Shown one piece after another: positions 23,456-34,600 of a stretch of DNA of 64,000 nucleotides. Within the stretch, counting starts at the first letter, position 1. The number at the start of each line of letters is the position of its first letter. The position numbers and the translations under genes are program-made. The notes beneath the pieces are model-generated. The model did no database searches. It was not told the origin of the DNA and was given only the letters and a program-made list of their open reading frames with translations. Source of the stretch: Symsagittifera roscoffensis (lineage: Eukaryota; Xenacoelomorpha; Acoela; Convolutidae). The stretch spans positions 83,625,574-83,689,573 of the forward strand of contig NC_087063.1 of assembly GCF_963678635.1 (NCBI RefSeq). Reading direction: 5' to 3'.

Positions 23456-23460
23456 TGAGA

Positions 23461-25296
23461 AGATTTTAGCTGGTTCTATTTTTTTTTGTTTTTATGTTAT
23501 TTGAGTTTTTGGGATTTAAATTCTCCGGCATGGTTGTTTTCATCTATCCTTGTCTCCAATGAAGACAAAAGCAGAGCATCCCATAGACTTTTCAAGAGTT
23601 TTTGGCTCCTTGTCTACAAAAATGACGGCAATCTAAATATTCTCTGTATTAGTTTAGTAAATTTAGTGATAACGCATCCTTTAGAAATCTCATGAAGTAT
23701 ATAAGGACAATTTGTTTTTGTAGATCAAAAGTTTGATTTTTTGTAGATCATTTTTTCCTTATGCTACCTAATTTTGAGCCAATTACATGTTAATATTCAG
23801 TAAAGGTTCATTTTTGTTGAACATTTTCACCTGTATTTTAAATTTTTTTCCAACATTTTTGTGTAAATTAACCCTAAGTTATTGATTTGTTTCGCTCAAA
23901 ATCGTATCTACAGTTGTTTCGACTGTACACATCGTTATATTTATTTGAATATTTACCAAAACAATGGCTTTTTAAAATCTCTGAAATTTATTTACTTATT
24001 TTTCTTAGCAAAACTCTTATTGGTTTTGCTCATTTGTTTCCTTGTATAATGCATTGTCAAGCTATTTCGATGATTAAAATCTTTTTAATGATTAAAATGT
24101 TTTAGACAAACATTTTGCCTCTTGAAACTCATTTTTTCTTCATGCTATCTAATTTTGAGACTTAACATAATAATTGAGAGCATTTTCAGCCGTAATAGCA
24201 GGTTGTTTTTTGTCAAAGCAAATTACCCATATTTGGTTTCATTGTTAATTTAAAATTGGCAATTTGGGGTATCAAACGAATCATACTTAAATGATTTAAG
24301 CTGCAAAACAAACCTTAGTACAACTTCAAAAAAATCAACTTACAATTATAAGGTTGAGATTTCGATACTTTCTGTTTTTTTTGTTTTCATGTAAAACAAC
24401 TGAAATTAGTTTTTCGACTCTAAAACTAATTTATTCAGCAAAAAATTGTTCCCGTAAAATTAAATGTAAATCGAATTGTGGGTCTTTGTTTTATCCAGAA
24501 ACGGCCCAAAATCAGTATTTTTATATCTTCTTTTGAAATTAATGTGGTTGAACATGATTTGCGCATGAGTCAATCAAATTCAAACAACATTGTTCCCTCG
24601 TTCAAATAAAAAGTTCCAAGCTGAAAAAACTATCAGCTGAAACGACTAAAAAAAGTGATCGTGTTCTAGTGAATTCATTTTTCTGATTTTTTCTCGCCTG
24701 GACAAAGTTTCACAGGTGACTTGAAGTTAATTTGATTATGTGATAAAGTTCTATTCAGTGATTTTGGCTAATGTTTTATCTGCTAGAATTGTTGATTGAA
24801 ATGCCTGGTCATTTTAATTGAATTTGATAGCTAAAATTAGCTCAAGATCTGGAAATAAGGATTTTGGGCCCTATAGTTCATAAGACCCTGAATTGGCACT
24901 ATGCAGTTGCCTTTTTGCCTATTGATATATGTGGAAAAACGTGTTCTTGTTAGGTAAAAATTACCTTTGACTTTAAAGCAAAATGAAAGGAAAAAGTATG
25001 TATAGAATTGGCGATTCTACCGTAATACATGCCATGTAAGCCTGAGCGTAAAATTGATTAGTCATTAAAGTAATTAGTACAGCAAACAAAGAGCCAAGCT
25101 CAGAATAGTTGAAGTTGGAAGAGTTCGTCACTCCCATACCAGAAAACAGAAAAACAACAAAGTCGGCGAAGGCCCCATGCAAATGGGAACTAAGAAAGCT
25201 ATTTTTATGAAACTCATAGGACGTGTACTAGAGATGATTTGACTCGAGCATTCGAAAAACGGGACCCCTCAGACCCTTGAGGGTCTAGTGATAACC
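23461..25296. other. Intergenic AT-rich region, nothing recognised
   Basis: Short hydrophobic open frames (for example 23887-24105) have no motif and are typical of T-rich DNA. No gene or defined repeat is supported. Confidence 0.5.
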
Positions 25297-25300
25297 GTCC

Positions 25301-25474
25301 CCGGAAGTTTAAATGGCTCTATCAGAACTCGGAAGCCGCCGGCGGTATTGGGCTCTAATTTTAATAATGTGTAGGCCTAGTTGAGAAGAGTTTAAGTTCG
25401 GAACCCCAGACCACAAAAACCCCACTTCCGGTTTTATGCTGGAGTAAACAAACCCACCCCTAACTTCCGGAAGT
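25301..25474. promoter_or_regulatory. Cluster of ETS-type motifs (CCGGAAGT) in a GC-richer patch
   Basis: CCGGAAGT is at 25301-25308, its complement ACTTCCGG at 25424-25431, and the 12-bp palindrome ACTTCCGGAAGT at 25463-25474. A hairpin, AGACCCTTGAGGGTCT, is at 25271-25286. In animals such octamers cluster in housekeeping promoters. No linked gene is visible, and a scaffold gap begins 320 bases later. Confidence 0.3.
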
Positions 25475-25796
25475 CGTTTCTCGGCCTCCAGGTATTGGCA
25501 AGATACATCTTGTGTTGTAGTTTGAACCATTTCTAACGGTTGGATCGGAAGCAATTAGCACTTAAAAAAACAACCACTTAGACCGGAAATTGGCAAAAAG
25601 TAAAACTACAAAAATATTTTAAATTTGTTCCTCTAGTCGACTACTATACATTGTTCTTCCGACCATTGAAAATGGGGAGGAACTTTGTATTCGGGTGTGT
25701 TAAGTTTTTTTTTCAATTTTTTGTTTTCCACCCAAAATCAGCTGCCACAAATAATCATCAGAGAGGTTCAGTGATATATAAAATTAAAACCCTTTC

Positions 25797-25996
25797 NNNN
25801 NNNNNNNNNNNNNNNNNNNNNNNNNNNNNNNNNNNNNNNNNNNNNNNNNNNNNNNNNNNNNNNNNNNNNNNNNNNNNNNNNNNNNNNNNNNNNNNNNNNN
25901 NNNNNNNNNNNNNNNNNNNNNNNNNNNNNNNNNNNNNNNNNNNNNNNNNNNNNNNNNNNNNNNNNNNNNNNNNNNNNNNNNNNNNNNNNNNNNNNN
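25797..25996. other. Assembly gap (200 N)
   Basis: Exactly 200 undetermined bases, a conventional scaffold spacer. True length unknown. Open frames crossing it are not meaningful. Confidence 0.99.
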
Positions 25997-27207
25997 ATTT
26001 TGATCGTAGTCCAAATTTTACAGTAGCCGAATGTTTTGCAAGTTTTGAACAATTTTTTTGAGGCCATTTAAAAGGGCAGTCGTAACATTCAAGGCTTTGC
26101 CCTGATACGATCAGTGCTGTTATATAGGTTTGATCACAGACAGTATGAATGAGTGCTAACATTTAGCGCTGCTTTAACAACTTGGTCATAAATTTGGCGA
26201 ACGCGACATCAATTATAACGCCTAATATAAATCAAAATATCAAACCGACATCCTTATCTAACGTTGGCTATAAATAGTTATAACTTTCTTTGGATAGAAC
26301 ACTTACATGTCAGCAAGTTTTTTGTTAATTTAAAACACAGATAGGCGAATTTGAGATTAAAAAACATCTAAAAGAATTTTCATGTTACTCACTCGAATTT
26401 TGACTGCCCTGATTTTCATATATACCCGGAATTTTGCTAAATTACCCCATATTTTAATTTCTAATATAACTGCCCACTGTTAATTTTTTGCGTTTTACCA
26501 AAACTGGATTCTGAAAAATAAGGGAAATGACCCCATTGAGAAGAATGGTCCCCATTATGTTTTGGATTCTGAGCCTGCAACCCAATTTTACCTTAAAGAG
26601 AAAAATAAGTGGCATTCTTTTTTTAAAAACCTTCCAAATTTTTGAATCTTTTTGAATTGTTTTTGAATCTTTTTGAATGTTACAGAATTTTGGAGTCTAA
26701 ATGGCGTCAAGTTGATGAAATTTAACCAATCTTTTATCTTGATCTTGGTAAACAAATTGAACTGAATCAAAAGCAACAAAGAAAACACCCCCACATTTAA
26801 GCCAATCTAAATTAGGACAAACTGCCCGATTTGAGTTGACAGGACTTGAAAACCCACAAAGTATCTTTGCACTGTGAATCAGAAACAAAATCGAACCATT
26901 TTTGTTTGGACGTGGGACTATAACTGTGCGACAAACAATAATATCGAACCAGTAAATATCTTAGACTTTGGTTTAATGAGGATTATTTGTTTCTGATCTG
27001 GTTTGGGACAAACAAAAGCGGACTTATTTGGTAAAGGAAATCGCAAATAGCTTAAAATTATGCAACAATTTAGAATGGTAAAATAAAGTTTCAAATAGAC
27101 ATTGTTCTCAGTTCCGATGAAGCAAAAAAATTGAGTCGAAGCCAACATTTTGTAGAATTTTCCTAAAATTTGAAAAAGTTTATGCGTATCTTAACTAGGG
27201 TGATAGC
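25997..27207. other. Intergenic region after the gap, no gene seen
   Basis: AT-rich. The only supported item is a dispersed repeat at 26056-26125. Minus frames at 26588-27148 lack motifs. Confidence 0.5.
26056..26125 (+). repeat. Dispersed repeat shared with 17548-17620, member 2
   Basis: Matches the first member in order and orientation over about 70 bases. Confidence 0.5.
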
Positions 27208-27492
27208 CAGGAGCGGATTTAGGGAAGCGGGCGCCCTACTGCCGACCCAAAGGGTCCCTCTTTGTACTATTTTGAGGCATCCATTTTTGGTGACGGACCC
27301 TAAAATTTTCTAAGGGCGCATTTGGCGCCAATTTATACTAATTTGGAGGAAGGAGCGCGCGCCTCCAAAAAACGCAGTTTTACTGCCCGCAGCGCATAAT
27401 ATTCGGCCAAAAATGTTGAAAAAAATTTAACAACATTTTCGGACTTTTTTTCAAAATCTGCCCCCTTCGAGAAAATCCTAGATCCGCCCCTG
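27208..27492 (-). mobile_element. hAT-type MITE copy E
   Basis: Inverted ends are CAGGAGCGGATTTAGG and CCTAGATCCGCCCCTG. The middle holds the family's blocks in reverse (GACCCAAAGGGTCC, then TGGTGACGGACCC, then GGCGCCAATTTATACTAA). No 8-bp duplication is visible at the flanks, so the site is old or rearranged. Confidence 0.8.
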
Positions 27493-28455
27493 GTCCTCCT
27501 CAATGAGTTCAACAACTCATTCTTTATGGTCCTTGCCAATTAATTTATTTTTATGGTCCCTGCCAATCTTTTTTTTGCATAGCCGCGCAAAGTTGTCACT
27601 TTTTTTGTAACTTTACAAACAACTTTTACAGTTTTTTACTTGCCAAATCTGTTTTGTTCGCGGGAGCAAAGTTGATAAAACAATTTGCAGGGCCATTTTT
27701 TGATTCAAAAGGCTAAAAATGATGGTCTTAAAGATTGTAACAAATTGCTTTCTAAGAACGTTGAAAGTTCGAATTGCATCCGCCCTGTCAAATCCACACC
27801 CTGTATGTAAGTAATCTACAGATAGGGACGGTAAATGCTTGTTTGTACTGATAAGCTCAAAAAGGTAATTTCTTTGCTGAAAGTCATATCAAACAACATA
27901 CTGGCTCATATATCAGATAGCAGTTAGACCCATTTAAACTAAAATCTCAACACCCCCTACCCCCCCCCCCCCCTCAAACCCATTTAGACTGACAGGTTTG
28001 AACTAACTATTTCTTGCAATACTCGTGACAGTTAGATAATCTACGATGAAATCAAGACAGGTGATAAAGAAGCTGGAATTTTGTTGAACAAACTAAGTTA
28101 TTTGAGCTGTCTAAATGTCTCCGAGTCAAATTGAAATTGAACTTATTTAAAAGTTTTCTGAAATTTAAAATGTACATGCGCTAGTTCTTAAATCTTAAGT
28201 AGACATGTCAGCATGTTGAATCCGACGAGTAATTTTTATCGGCTAACAAACTTTTCACGGAAAATTATGAAAATTTATTCTGGATTCATTCAAAAACTAT
28301 GCTTTGATTTCTGATACCAAGATTCTTTTTGTTTGGCCTTTCATAAAAAGCTCCACTGAAACATAAACTCAATTTTCCACAAAAGGACGGCGCTAGAACT
28401 TTTTCATGGAATGAAAGCAAGTTTTCAAAAATATCGATACTTGGGTTTTTAGATC
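27493..28455. other. Intergenic region, nothing recognised
   Basis: No coding signal. Contains a run of 14 C (27961-27974). Confidence 0.5.
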
Positions 28456-28744
28456 GACTAAGCATGCTAACTGAGGTCTCGAGTTTAGGTCCGGGATGGC
28501 CTTCTCATAGAGTTACTTCGGATAGGGTAAACCGTCTGTTCGTCACGCTATCGTATCTTCGGCCGGATAGATTCGTGCAATTTTTAGTCTAATACTGATC
28601 CTGATCTTACTCTTAATTTTCCTAGTCTCAATAGATCTAGTATATACTGGTACTCTTGCGAAGTTAGAGGAGAGGAAGAACAACTGCTTTCTATATTGGT
28701 ATAGTTCATCTCTTGCTGAAACTATGAATAGTTTCAGCTATACA
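28456..28744 (-). mobile_element. Inverted fragment of a Ty3-type LTR and start of leader
   Basis: The reverse complement aligns with 52439-52770. Shared strings include GAATCTATCCGGCCGAA, GATAGCGTGACGA, CAGACGG, ACCCTATCCGAA and ACTCTATGAG. Both begin TGTA followed by a GCTGAA..TTTCAGC hairpin. Similarity passes the predicted LTR end into the leader (GACC-TAAA-CTCGA), so this is a 5' end, with its body expected below 28456. No such body is seen: it is truncated. Confidence 0.75.
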
Positions 28745-28834
28745 ATTTATCATAAGTTTTAGTAATGGATCCTGATTGGTTGGTTCTATATGTTTTACAG
28801 TAAAAACCATCACAGAATACAATTGGATATATAA

Positions 28835-29862
28835 ATTACTTATTTTAAACTGGCTCCATCAATCCGGGTTTTAGGAAGTTTTAAAATCAAAGTTTTCTTG
28901 AGGAGGATGGACGGAGTGTATTCTAAAATAATTGAGAAAATTCCTTAAGAAGAGTGGTAGTTGCTCGTGTCAGTGAAATATCAGTGCTCGACAGAGATAG
29001 AGGTTGAAGAGGTTTGCAGAGAGTCAAAAATTCGTATCGAGGCTGCAAATTTGTTTTAATGGCGTTTCGTTTTCATAAAGTAGAGCGAGATGACGTGCAT
29101 TTTCGACTATTCGTTAGTAATGACCAAATAGTCAGATACATTTTGACTTCTCTGAGTTAAGCGCCAACTGATAGAGTCAGTTTTTTCAATTCAACATCGT
29201 TTTTGCCACTGCTCTTGTACAATGGATACCTTTGCTGCAAAAGTTGCTCCATGTTTATATCCTACGAGTTTTGTGACCGCGCCAAGCAAAACTAATAGAT
29301 TTGTCATTCCAGAGGTGGAATGTCGTCGTGTTTTATCCCCCTTTTTGCTGCTGGTTTCTTTTGCTCTGTGACAATTTTTTACATTACATACACCTGCACC
29401 TTTAAATAATTTCAGTTTTAGTTATGGTCTTCGTTAGTTATTTTCGCAACAGCGCTTTATTTACTGTAGTAATTTTTAATAACTGCTCACACTAGAGCTA
29501 CTCTTGACAAAAAATAGAGTGGGTTGTCTTAAGAATGATGTAGCGCGGTGAGTGAGTCGGTTATAGAGCATGCTCTGGACGTCCGTTATATGTGAGTGAG
29601 GCCAGTTGGAGTAGATTTTTGAGTGTTTCTTTGAGTGGATTCTTTACTTGTGCTTAAGTTTTTTTTTAATTTGTTTATCTGAGGTGTTTTCTCTGTTGTT
29701 CGTTTCGTTTGGATGTGTCCTCTTCAAAAAAATAGTCTTTAGTTGTGTTGTCATGGAGTTTTTAAAGTTGCATGTTGTCTTAAAAAACTTTGATTTGAGT
29801 TTCAAAGGAAGTTTTCATCCAATATAACCCAGTTTAATCTGGTTTGGTTCGTGTGACAAGTT
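28835..29862. repeat. One-kilobase diverged duplication, copy 1
   Basis: Collinear with 30472-31500. Shared landmarks in order are TTTTAAACTG near the start, GCTCGTGTCAGTGAAATAT, GAGCGAGATGACGTGCA, CTTTTGCTGCTGGTTTCTTT, a TGATGTAGCGCGGTG block, and TTTGAGTTTCAAA near the end. Identity is about 75-80% by eye. No long ORF on either strand. It may be a non-autonomous element; ends not resolved. Confidence 0.75.
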
Positions 29863-29869
29863 TGTGTTT

Positions 29870-30455
29870 ACTCTCATCTATTAATAAGTTTGTTCCTCAT
29901 CTATCTGTTTTTATTAGGTTCTTTCCTCATTTGTTTATACAGATTTGTCCCTAATCTATTGACCAAGTTTAATCTTCATCTATTTAACAAGTTTGTTCCT
30001 CATCTATGTAACAAGTTTGTTCTCCATCTATTTATCAGTTTTTTTTTCTCGTCTATCTGTTTCTAATAGCTTTGCTCGTCATCTTTTCAAAAAATGTTTT
30101 CCTCATCTAGTTAACAAGCTTGTTCCTCATCTTTTGAACAAGCTTGAAGCTCTTCTATTCAACAAAATTTTTTCTCTTCTATCTGTTTTAATTAAATGGT
30201 TGCTCATCTGTTTAACAATTTTGTTGCTCATCTTTCTGTTTGTAGTAAATTTGTTCCTCATCAATTCATTAAGTTCGTTTATCATGGATATGTTTTTCAA
30301 ATTTTATTCTTCATTCTAGTTAACAAGTTTGTTCCTCATCTATCTGTTTTCAGTGAGTTGTTTCTAATCTATCTGTTTTTAATAATTTTGCTCCTCATCT
30401 GTTAAACACGTTTGTTTTTCATCTACTTAATAAATTTGATCCTCATCTACACTAG
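29870..30455. repeat. Minisatellite, units of about 24-31 bp (core TTTGTTCCTCATCTA)
   Basis: Imperfect tandem units alternate between forms ending CATCTATTTAACAAG and CATCTATCTGTTTTTAATAAG. The + frame it opens at 29993-30319 is a repeat artefact. The same unit recurs at 33680-33940 and 34516-34600. Confidence 0.8.
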
Positions 30456-30471
30456 AGGAGAAAATTCAATT

Positions 30472-31500
30472 GGATATAAAAAACACTTGTTTTAAACTGC
30501 TTCCACCCATCCGAGGCATAGGAAGTTTTGGAATCAAATCTTTATTGAGAAGTATGGGCGGAGTGTGTTGTAAAATCTTTGAGAAAGTTCCTTGAAAAGA
30601 ATTGCAGCTGCTCGTGTCAGTGAAATATTGGTTTTCGACAGAGATAGAGCTTAAAAAGAATTGTAAAGAGTCAGATATTTATATCAAAGCTGCAGATTCG
30701 TTTTAAGGGTGCGTCGGTTTCATAAGTGAGAGCGAGATGACGTGCACTCTTGACATTTCGTTCGTATTGAATAAATATTGAGATAGGGTTTGAAATCTCC
30801 GAGTGAAGCCCCAAGTGAGTAGGATCCGTGTTTTGAACTGAGTATCAAGTTGGCCATTGATCATGTTCAATGGATTCTTTTTCTGTGATATTGGCTCCAT
30901 AAATTATACCCAGTAAGGGTTGTGAAAAACCCAAACAAAACTTATAGATTTGTTTTCAAGAATCGGAATGTCGTCGAGTTTCATCTCCCTTTTGCTGCTG
31001 GTTTCTTTTGCTCTGTGAATTTTTTTACATTACATGAACCTGCACATTTTAGTAACTTCAGTTTTAGTTAAGATCTTTGTTATTTTACTTTCGCAAAAGC
31101 GTTTTATTTACCTCAGTAATTTTTTGGAGCTGCTCATACTAGAGCTACTCTTGACAAAAATAGACTGGGTTGTCTTAAGCGTGATGTAGCGCGGTGGGTG
31201 AGGTGGCTATAGAGCTTGCTCAAGACGACGTCTTTTACAGGTGATTCAGGCCAGTTGGAGTAGACTTTTGAGCGTTTCTTCGAGTGGATTTTTAATTGTG
31301 TGTGACTTTATCTTTTGTTTATATGAGGATTTTTCTCTGTTGTTCGTTTGGTTGTGTACTTTTCAAAAAATTATCTGCAGTTTGTGTTGTCATGGTATTT
31401 TTAAAAAATAAATTTGTTCTTAATAAAACTGTGATTTGAGTTTCAAAAGAACCTTCCATCCAAATAATCCAGTTTTGTCTGGTTTGAGAAGTGTCGTATT
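30472..31500. repeat. One-kilobase diverged duplication, copy 2
   Basis: Second member of the pair described at 28835-29862, same orientation, offset about 1640 bases, separated from copy 1 by the minisatellite. Its left edge follows CATCTACACTAGAGGA, which resembles the left end of the inverted-repeat element at 33941. Confidence 0.75.
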
Positions 31501-33043
31501 ACTAAGCTGCGTCGGTCATTTAAGCTTATATTGAATCTTTTCTCCCAACAGATTTAAGTGGAATTTTGAAGCTTGTTAAAGCTGGTTAGAATTGTTATCA
31601 GTTAGTTTGCCAACGTAGAAGTGCATTTACTTTCAAATGTCGTAGTGAAGAGTTACACGAAAGAGTGCAAATGAGTGCGTAAAAAGTGGGCAAGTGAGGT
31701 GCTAAGTTGGGAGCTTTTACTTTAAAGCAAACATAAAAAGGTTAGTTTTTATCTTATATCATTACTCATTAGTAACTTTATGACTATACTTCATTTCGAG
31801 AAGTTCTTGCAAATAGATAGCAGTATTTATTAAAAAATTTCATAGAGGCGTAAAATTTCAATTTATTTTTTGATTTTAGAAATAATTGGTGAAATCTGAA
31901 GAAAAATAGTGAAACAATTAAAAATGAAAATTGGCGAGTAAATGTTTAAAGATGACTTAGTAAGAATGAAATGCACTTTTACCTAGTGTCGGGTTCAAAG
32001 AGAATTCCACTGGGGATATTAGTTCGAATTGTGAGTGATTGTATAATAAGTGTTGCAAGCATGCTAATTACGTTTTTGATTCAGACGACTGGCCAAAAAA
32101 CTTCTTGTACTCGGATGATTTTAAGTTCTTTAGGAGTTACTGCGAGTTCATGGTGAGTGTTTTTTATGAGGTTATAGAGTTTGTGGTTAAATTTGATATT
32201 ATGAATGTTTTATGAAAGGGGTATTTCTAGAGGCTAGATGTTTTCATGCTGGTTGCTAATGGGACGGGAGATTTCAATAAGGAAGTTATTTGTGAGGGGC
32301 AAAAATATACATTAGGCGGACTGGGTCTTAGTTAAGGAGGATGCCGTGAAAATTAGTTGTTTTAATATAATAAGTAATTTAAAAGAAATAGAGTGAGGTG
32401 TATTTTGAATTACTGCGCATATATCGGCGATTAGGATTTTGTGAGGGAGATCTTTGTCAGAAATGTCTTTGAAGCGCTGATAAGTGTGTGTGCCTGACTG
32501 AGTTTTGTTTTTAGCATAACTTCATGCTAGCAGTTGACGTCGCGTTCTTTTGGGACGAGGAAGTTGAAGGTGAATTAAAAATGATAAAGCTTAGTGAAAT
32601 AACACTTTAATGCTTCAGTATTCTGTAGTGCGTGGTCAATAACGCGGTCAAAATTTTGTTAATGCTATCAAGTTCGAAAAGTAACCAGTTTTAATAAAAA
32701 TTTTCCCTGTTAATTGTGAGTTAACTGATGGATCTGTATCATAAAGTGAGTCTTCCATAAAGAATATGACTGTGTGATCGTTGTGTGTAATAGGAAATTG
32801 ATTAGATATTTGTTCGATAAAAACAATTAACTACATGCGAGAGTCCAACAATAGTGAAATCTTTAAGCTTTATGCATTAGTTAGTTGATCCGATATGATT
32901 ACATAAAGTTCATCTTCTTCTGTTTTTCGAATACGTATTTTTAAAGGTTAAGTGAAATTGTAAAACGATAACCAAGAAAAAGGGAGGAGGGAGAGTTAAT
33001 CAACCTAGGATTCTCGTTGGCTTAGGGTTCAGTGTTATTAACA
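31501..33043. other. Region without a recognised gene
   Basis: AT-rich, with only short frames. It may belong to the composite repeat around it, but I see no motif. Confidence 0.45.
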
Positions 33044-33690
33044 TTATATTGGGGGGAACAATGGGAGATTTTCAAGCAAGAGTTCGGAAGTGTTAGTATT
33101 CCTAGGGTGAATAACACGGGGGACTCGTGATGATGAAGGTCGGTTGATTAGGTATCGAGGTGGATTAGTAGGATATTTTCGTTTCATGAGGATGCGTTGT
33201 GCACGTTTGGGGGTGTTACGAATGGATGGGGTTGATGTTTCTGATGGTGAGGCTGAATGTGTTAGTTGATGAATTGAGAGTTGACGGTCAGTATTAGAAA
33301 TCTGTTGCTGGTGTTGAATAAAATCGCTGAAGTCGTGTTCTAGTTGGTCGTCTTTCGTAGGGCTTGGGGTATCAGGGAGAGTACAAGAGAGAGGGGAAAA
33401 GCTTGGGGTTGCAACAGTATAGGAAAAACAGTTAGGTAAAATTTGGTTGCAAGTAATTACTTGTGGCACTCAGTTCTGAGTCGAGAAATTCATCAGGGGT
33501 GTCAATGGAAGGGTTATTTAAAAGGTTATGTGTGTCAAAAATTGTTTGAATAGAATAATCAGAAGGCTTGTGAGATGAGTTGGTTAAAAAAATTGAAAAT
33601 CCGTGACCAAACACTGGCAAGGGAGAAGAAGTGATGTCGGAAATGGAATTGACAGAGTGTTTTCTATGGAGATTAGAATTTTTAACAAGT
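33044..33690 (-). pseudogene. Ser/Thr/Pro-rich coding remnant, broken by a frame change
   Basis: Two overlapping minus frames (33469-33044 and about 33690-33432) share the same composition, rich in Ser, Thr, Pro and Gln, and appear to be one reading interrupted near 33450. The tail RILMKRKYPTNPPRYLINRP resembles the basic, proline-containing ends of retrotransposon pol proteins, but this is weak. The start is fused to minisatellite sequence, so its true N-terminus is lost. I do not assign a function. Confidence 0.35.
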
Positions 33691-33940
33691 TTGTTCCTCA
33701 TCTATATATTTTTCAGAAGTTTGCTCCTCATCTTATGAACAACTTTGTTCCTCATCTATCTGTTTGTAATACGTTTTTTCCTCATCTGTTCAACAATTTT
33801 GTTCCTCATCTGTTTAACAAGTTTGTCATCATCTATTTAACAAGTTTGTTTCTCATCTATCTGTTTTTAATAAGTTTGCTCCTCATCTAATTACCAGGGT
33901 TTTTTTTCTCATCTGTTTAACATTTGTGTTCTTCATCTAC
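33680..33940. repeat. Minisatellite, same unit as 29870-30455
   Basis: About ten imperfect copies of TTTGTTCCTCATCTA-type units, cut off at 33940 by an inverted-repeat element and resuming after 34515. Confidence 0.8.
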
Positions 33941-34515
33941 CTTAGTGGATAAAATTAGGCGGAAATTCTTGATTTTGCTCTGTAAAATGTCTGTTTTCAA
34001 TGTTCATTTTGGACAACAATTTTTTCAAAATTCAGTAAAAAAATTTCATTGAGCGAGAGCAAATGAGCATAGCTACCATCTTTGAAAGTATCAGTATTTG
34101 GTTTCAATGACTTACCAATGTAAACCGGGTCTGAAAATTCTCGTTTTCCTCATCTGCCTTAAGTTTTGCATCGTAGTGAAACCTTCCTTGAATGAGCGGA
34201 GTAAAAAATGTGTTCATGTAATGTGAAAAATTCTCGGCGAGAAAATGAAAACAACCAGCGGGAAGTTTTTATTAGCCTCAGAAGTTTGTTACTTATTCAC
34301 GCGAAGTAGAAAAAACTTAGTGCAGATGAGGAAAACTGGCATTTTCAGACCCGGGTTACAGTAGTAAGTCATTGAAACCAAATGTTGAAACTTTCGCAGA
34401 TGGTAGCTCTAACCCTAACCCTAACCCTCATTTGCTCTTTTTCTATGTAAATATTTTGCTAAAAATCCTGAAAAAATCCTAAAATCCTGAATTTGCGCTT
34501 AGTTTGGTCCACTAG
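33941..34515. mobile_element. Inverted-repeat element with telomere-like repeats in one arm
   Basis: Terminal parts are inverted (left CTTAGTGGATAAAATTAGGC, right ending GGTCCACTAG). Inner arms at 34055-34165 and 34313-34439 are inverted copies sharing GCTACCATCT, GGTTTCAATGACTTAC and TTTTCCTCATCTGC. The right arm contains TAACCCTAACCCTAACCCT (34410-34428), absent from the left arm. The element interrupts the minisatellite. No ORF. Confidence 0.75.
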
Positions 34516-34600
34516 TGTATTTAGCATTTTTGTTCCTCATCTATAACAAATTTGTTCCTCATCTATCTGTTTTTAATAAAATTGTTCCTCAGCATAAAAA
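34516..34600. repeat. Minisatellite, continuation after the insertion
   Basis: Three further TTTGTTCCTCATCTA-type units resume directly after the inverted-repeat element. Confidence 0.7.

Larger units (their letters stand above)
18825..23460 (+). mobile_element. Decayed BEL/Pao LTR retrotransposon
   Basis: Direct repeats at the two ends begin TGTCATAGCC (18825 and 23245) and share a block of about 150 bases (19515-19665 and 23305-23455). Just before the right repeat is a purine-rich tract, GGGGTGGGG, a likely polypurine tract. Inside, gag remnants (about 21050-21960) and an integrase C-terminal remnant (22771-23025) are in BEL/Pao order. The centre (protease, reverse transcriptase, most of integrase) is missing or unrecognisable. 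A possible primer-binding site, TGGCGTAGTCGGTGGGGG, is at 20393. The element is dead. Confidence 0.72.

Noticed and set aside
25651-26162. ORFs crossing the first N gap
   Set aside because: More than half the residues are undetermined; no motif on either side.
29540-29600. tRNA-like D-arm (GTCGGTTATAGAGCATGCTC)
   Set aside because: Present in both 1-kb duplicates, but no T-arm or B box follows at the right distance; kept only as a hint of a tRNA-derived segment.
29993-30405. Membrane protein ORFs on the + strand
   Set aside because: They are translations of the TTTGTTCCTCATCTA minisatellite; hydrophobicity comes from the T-rich unit.
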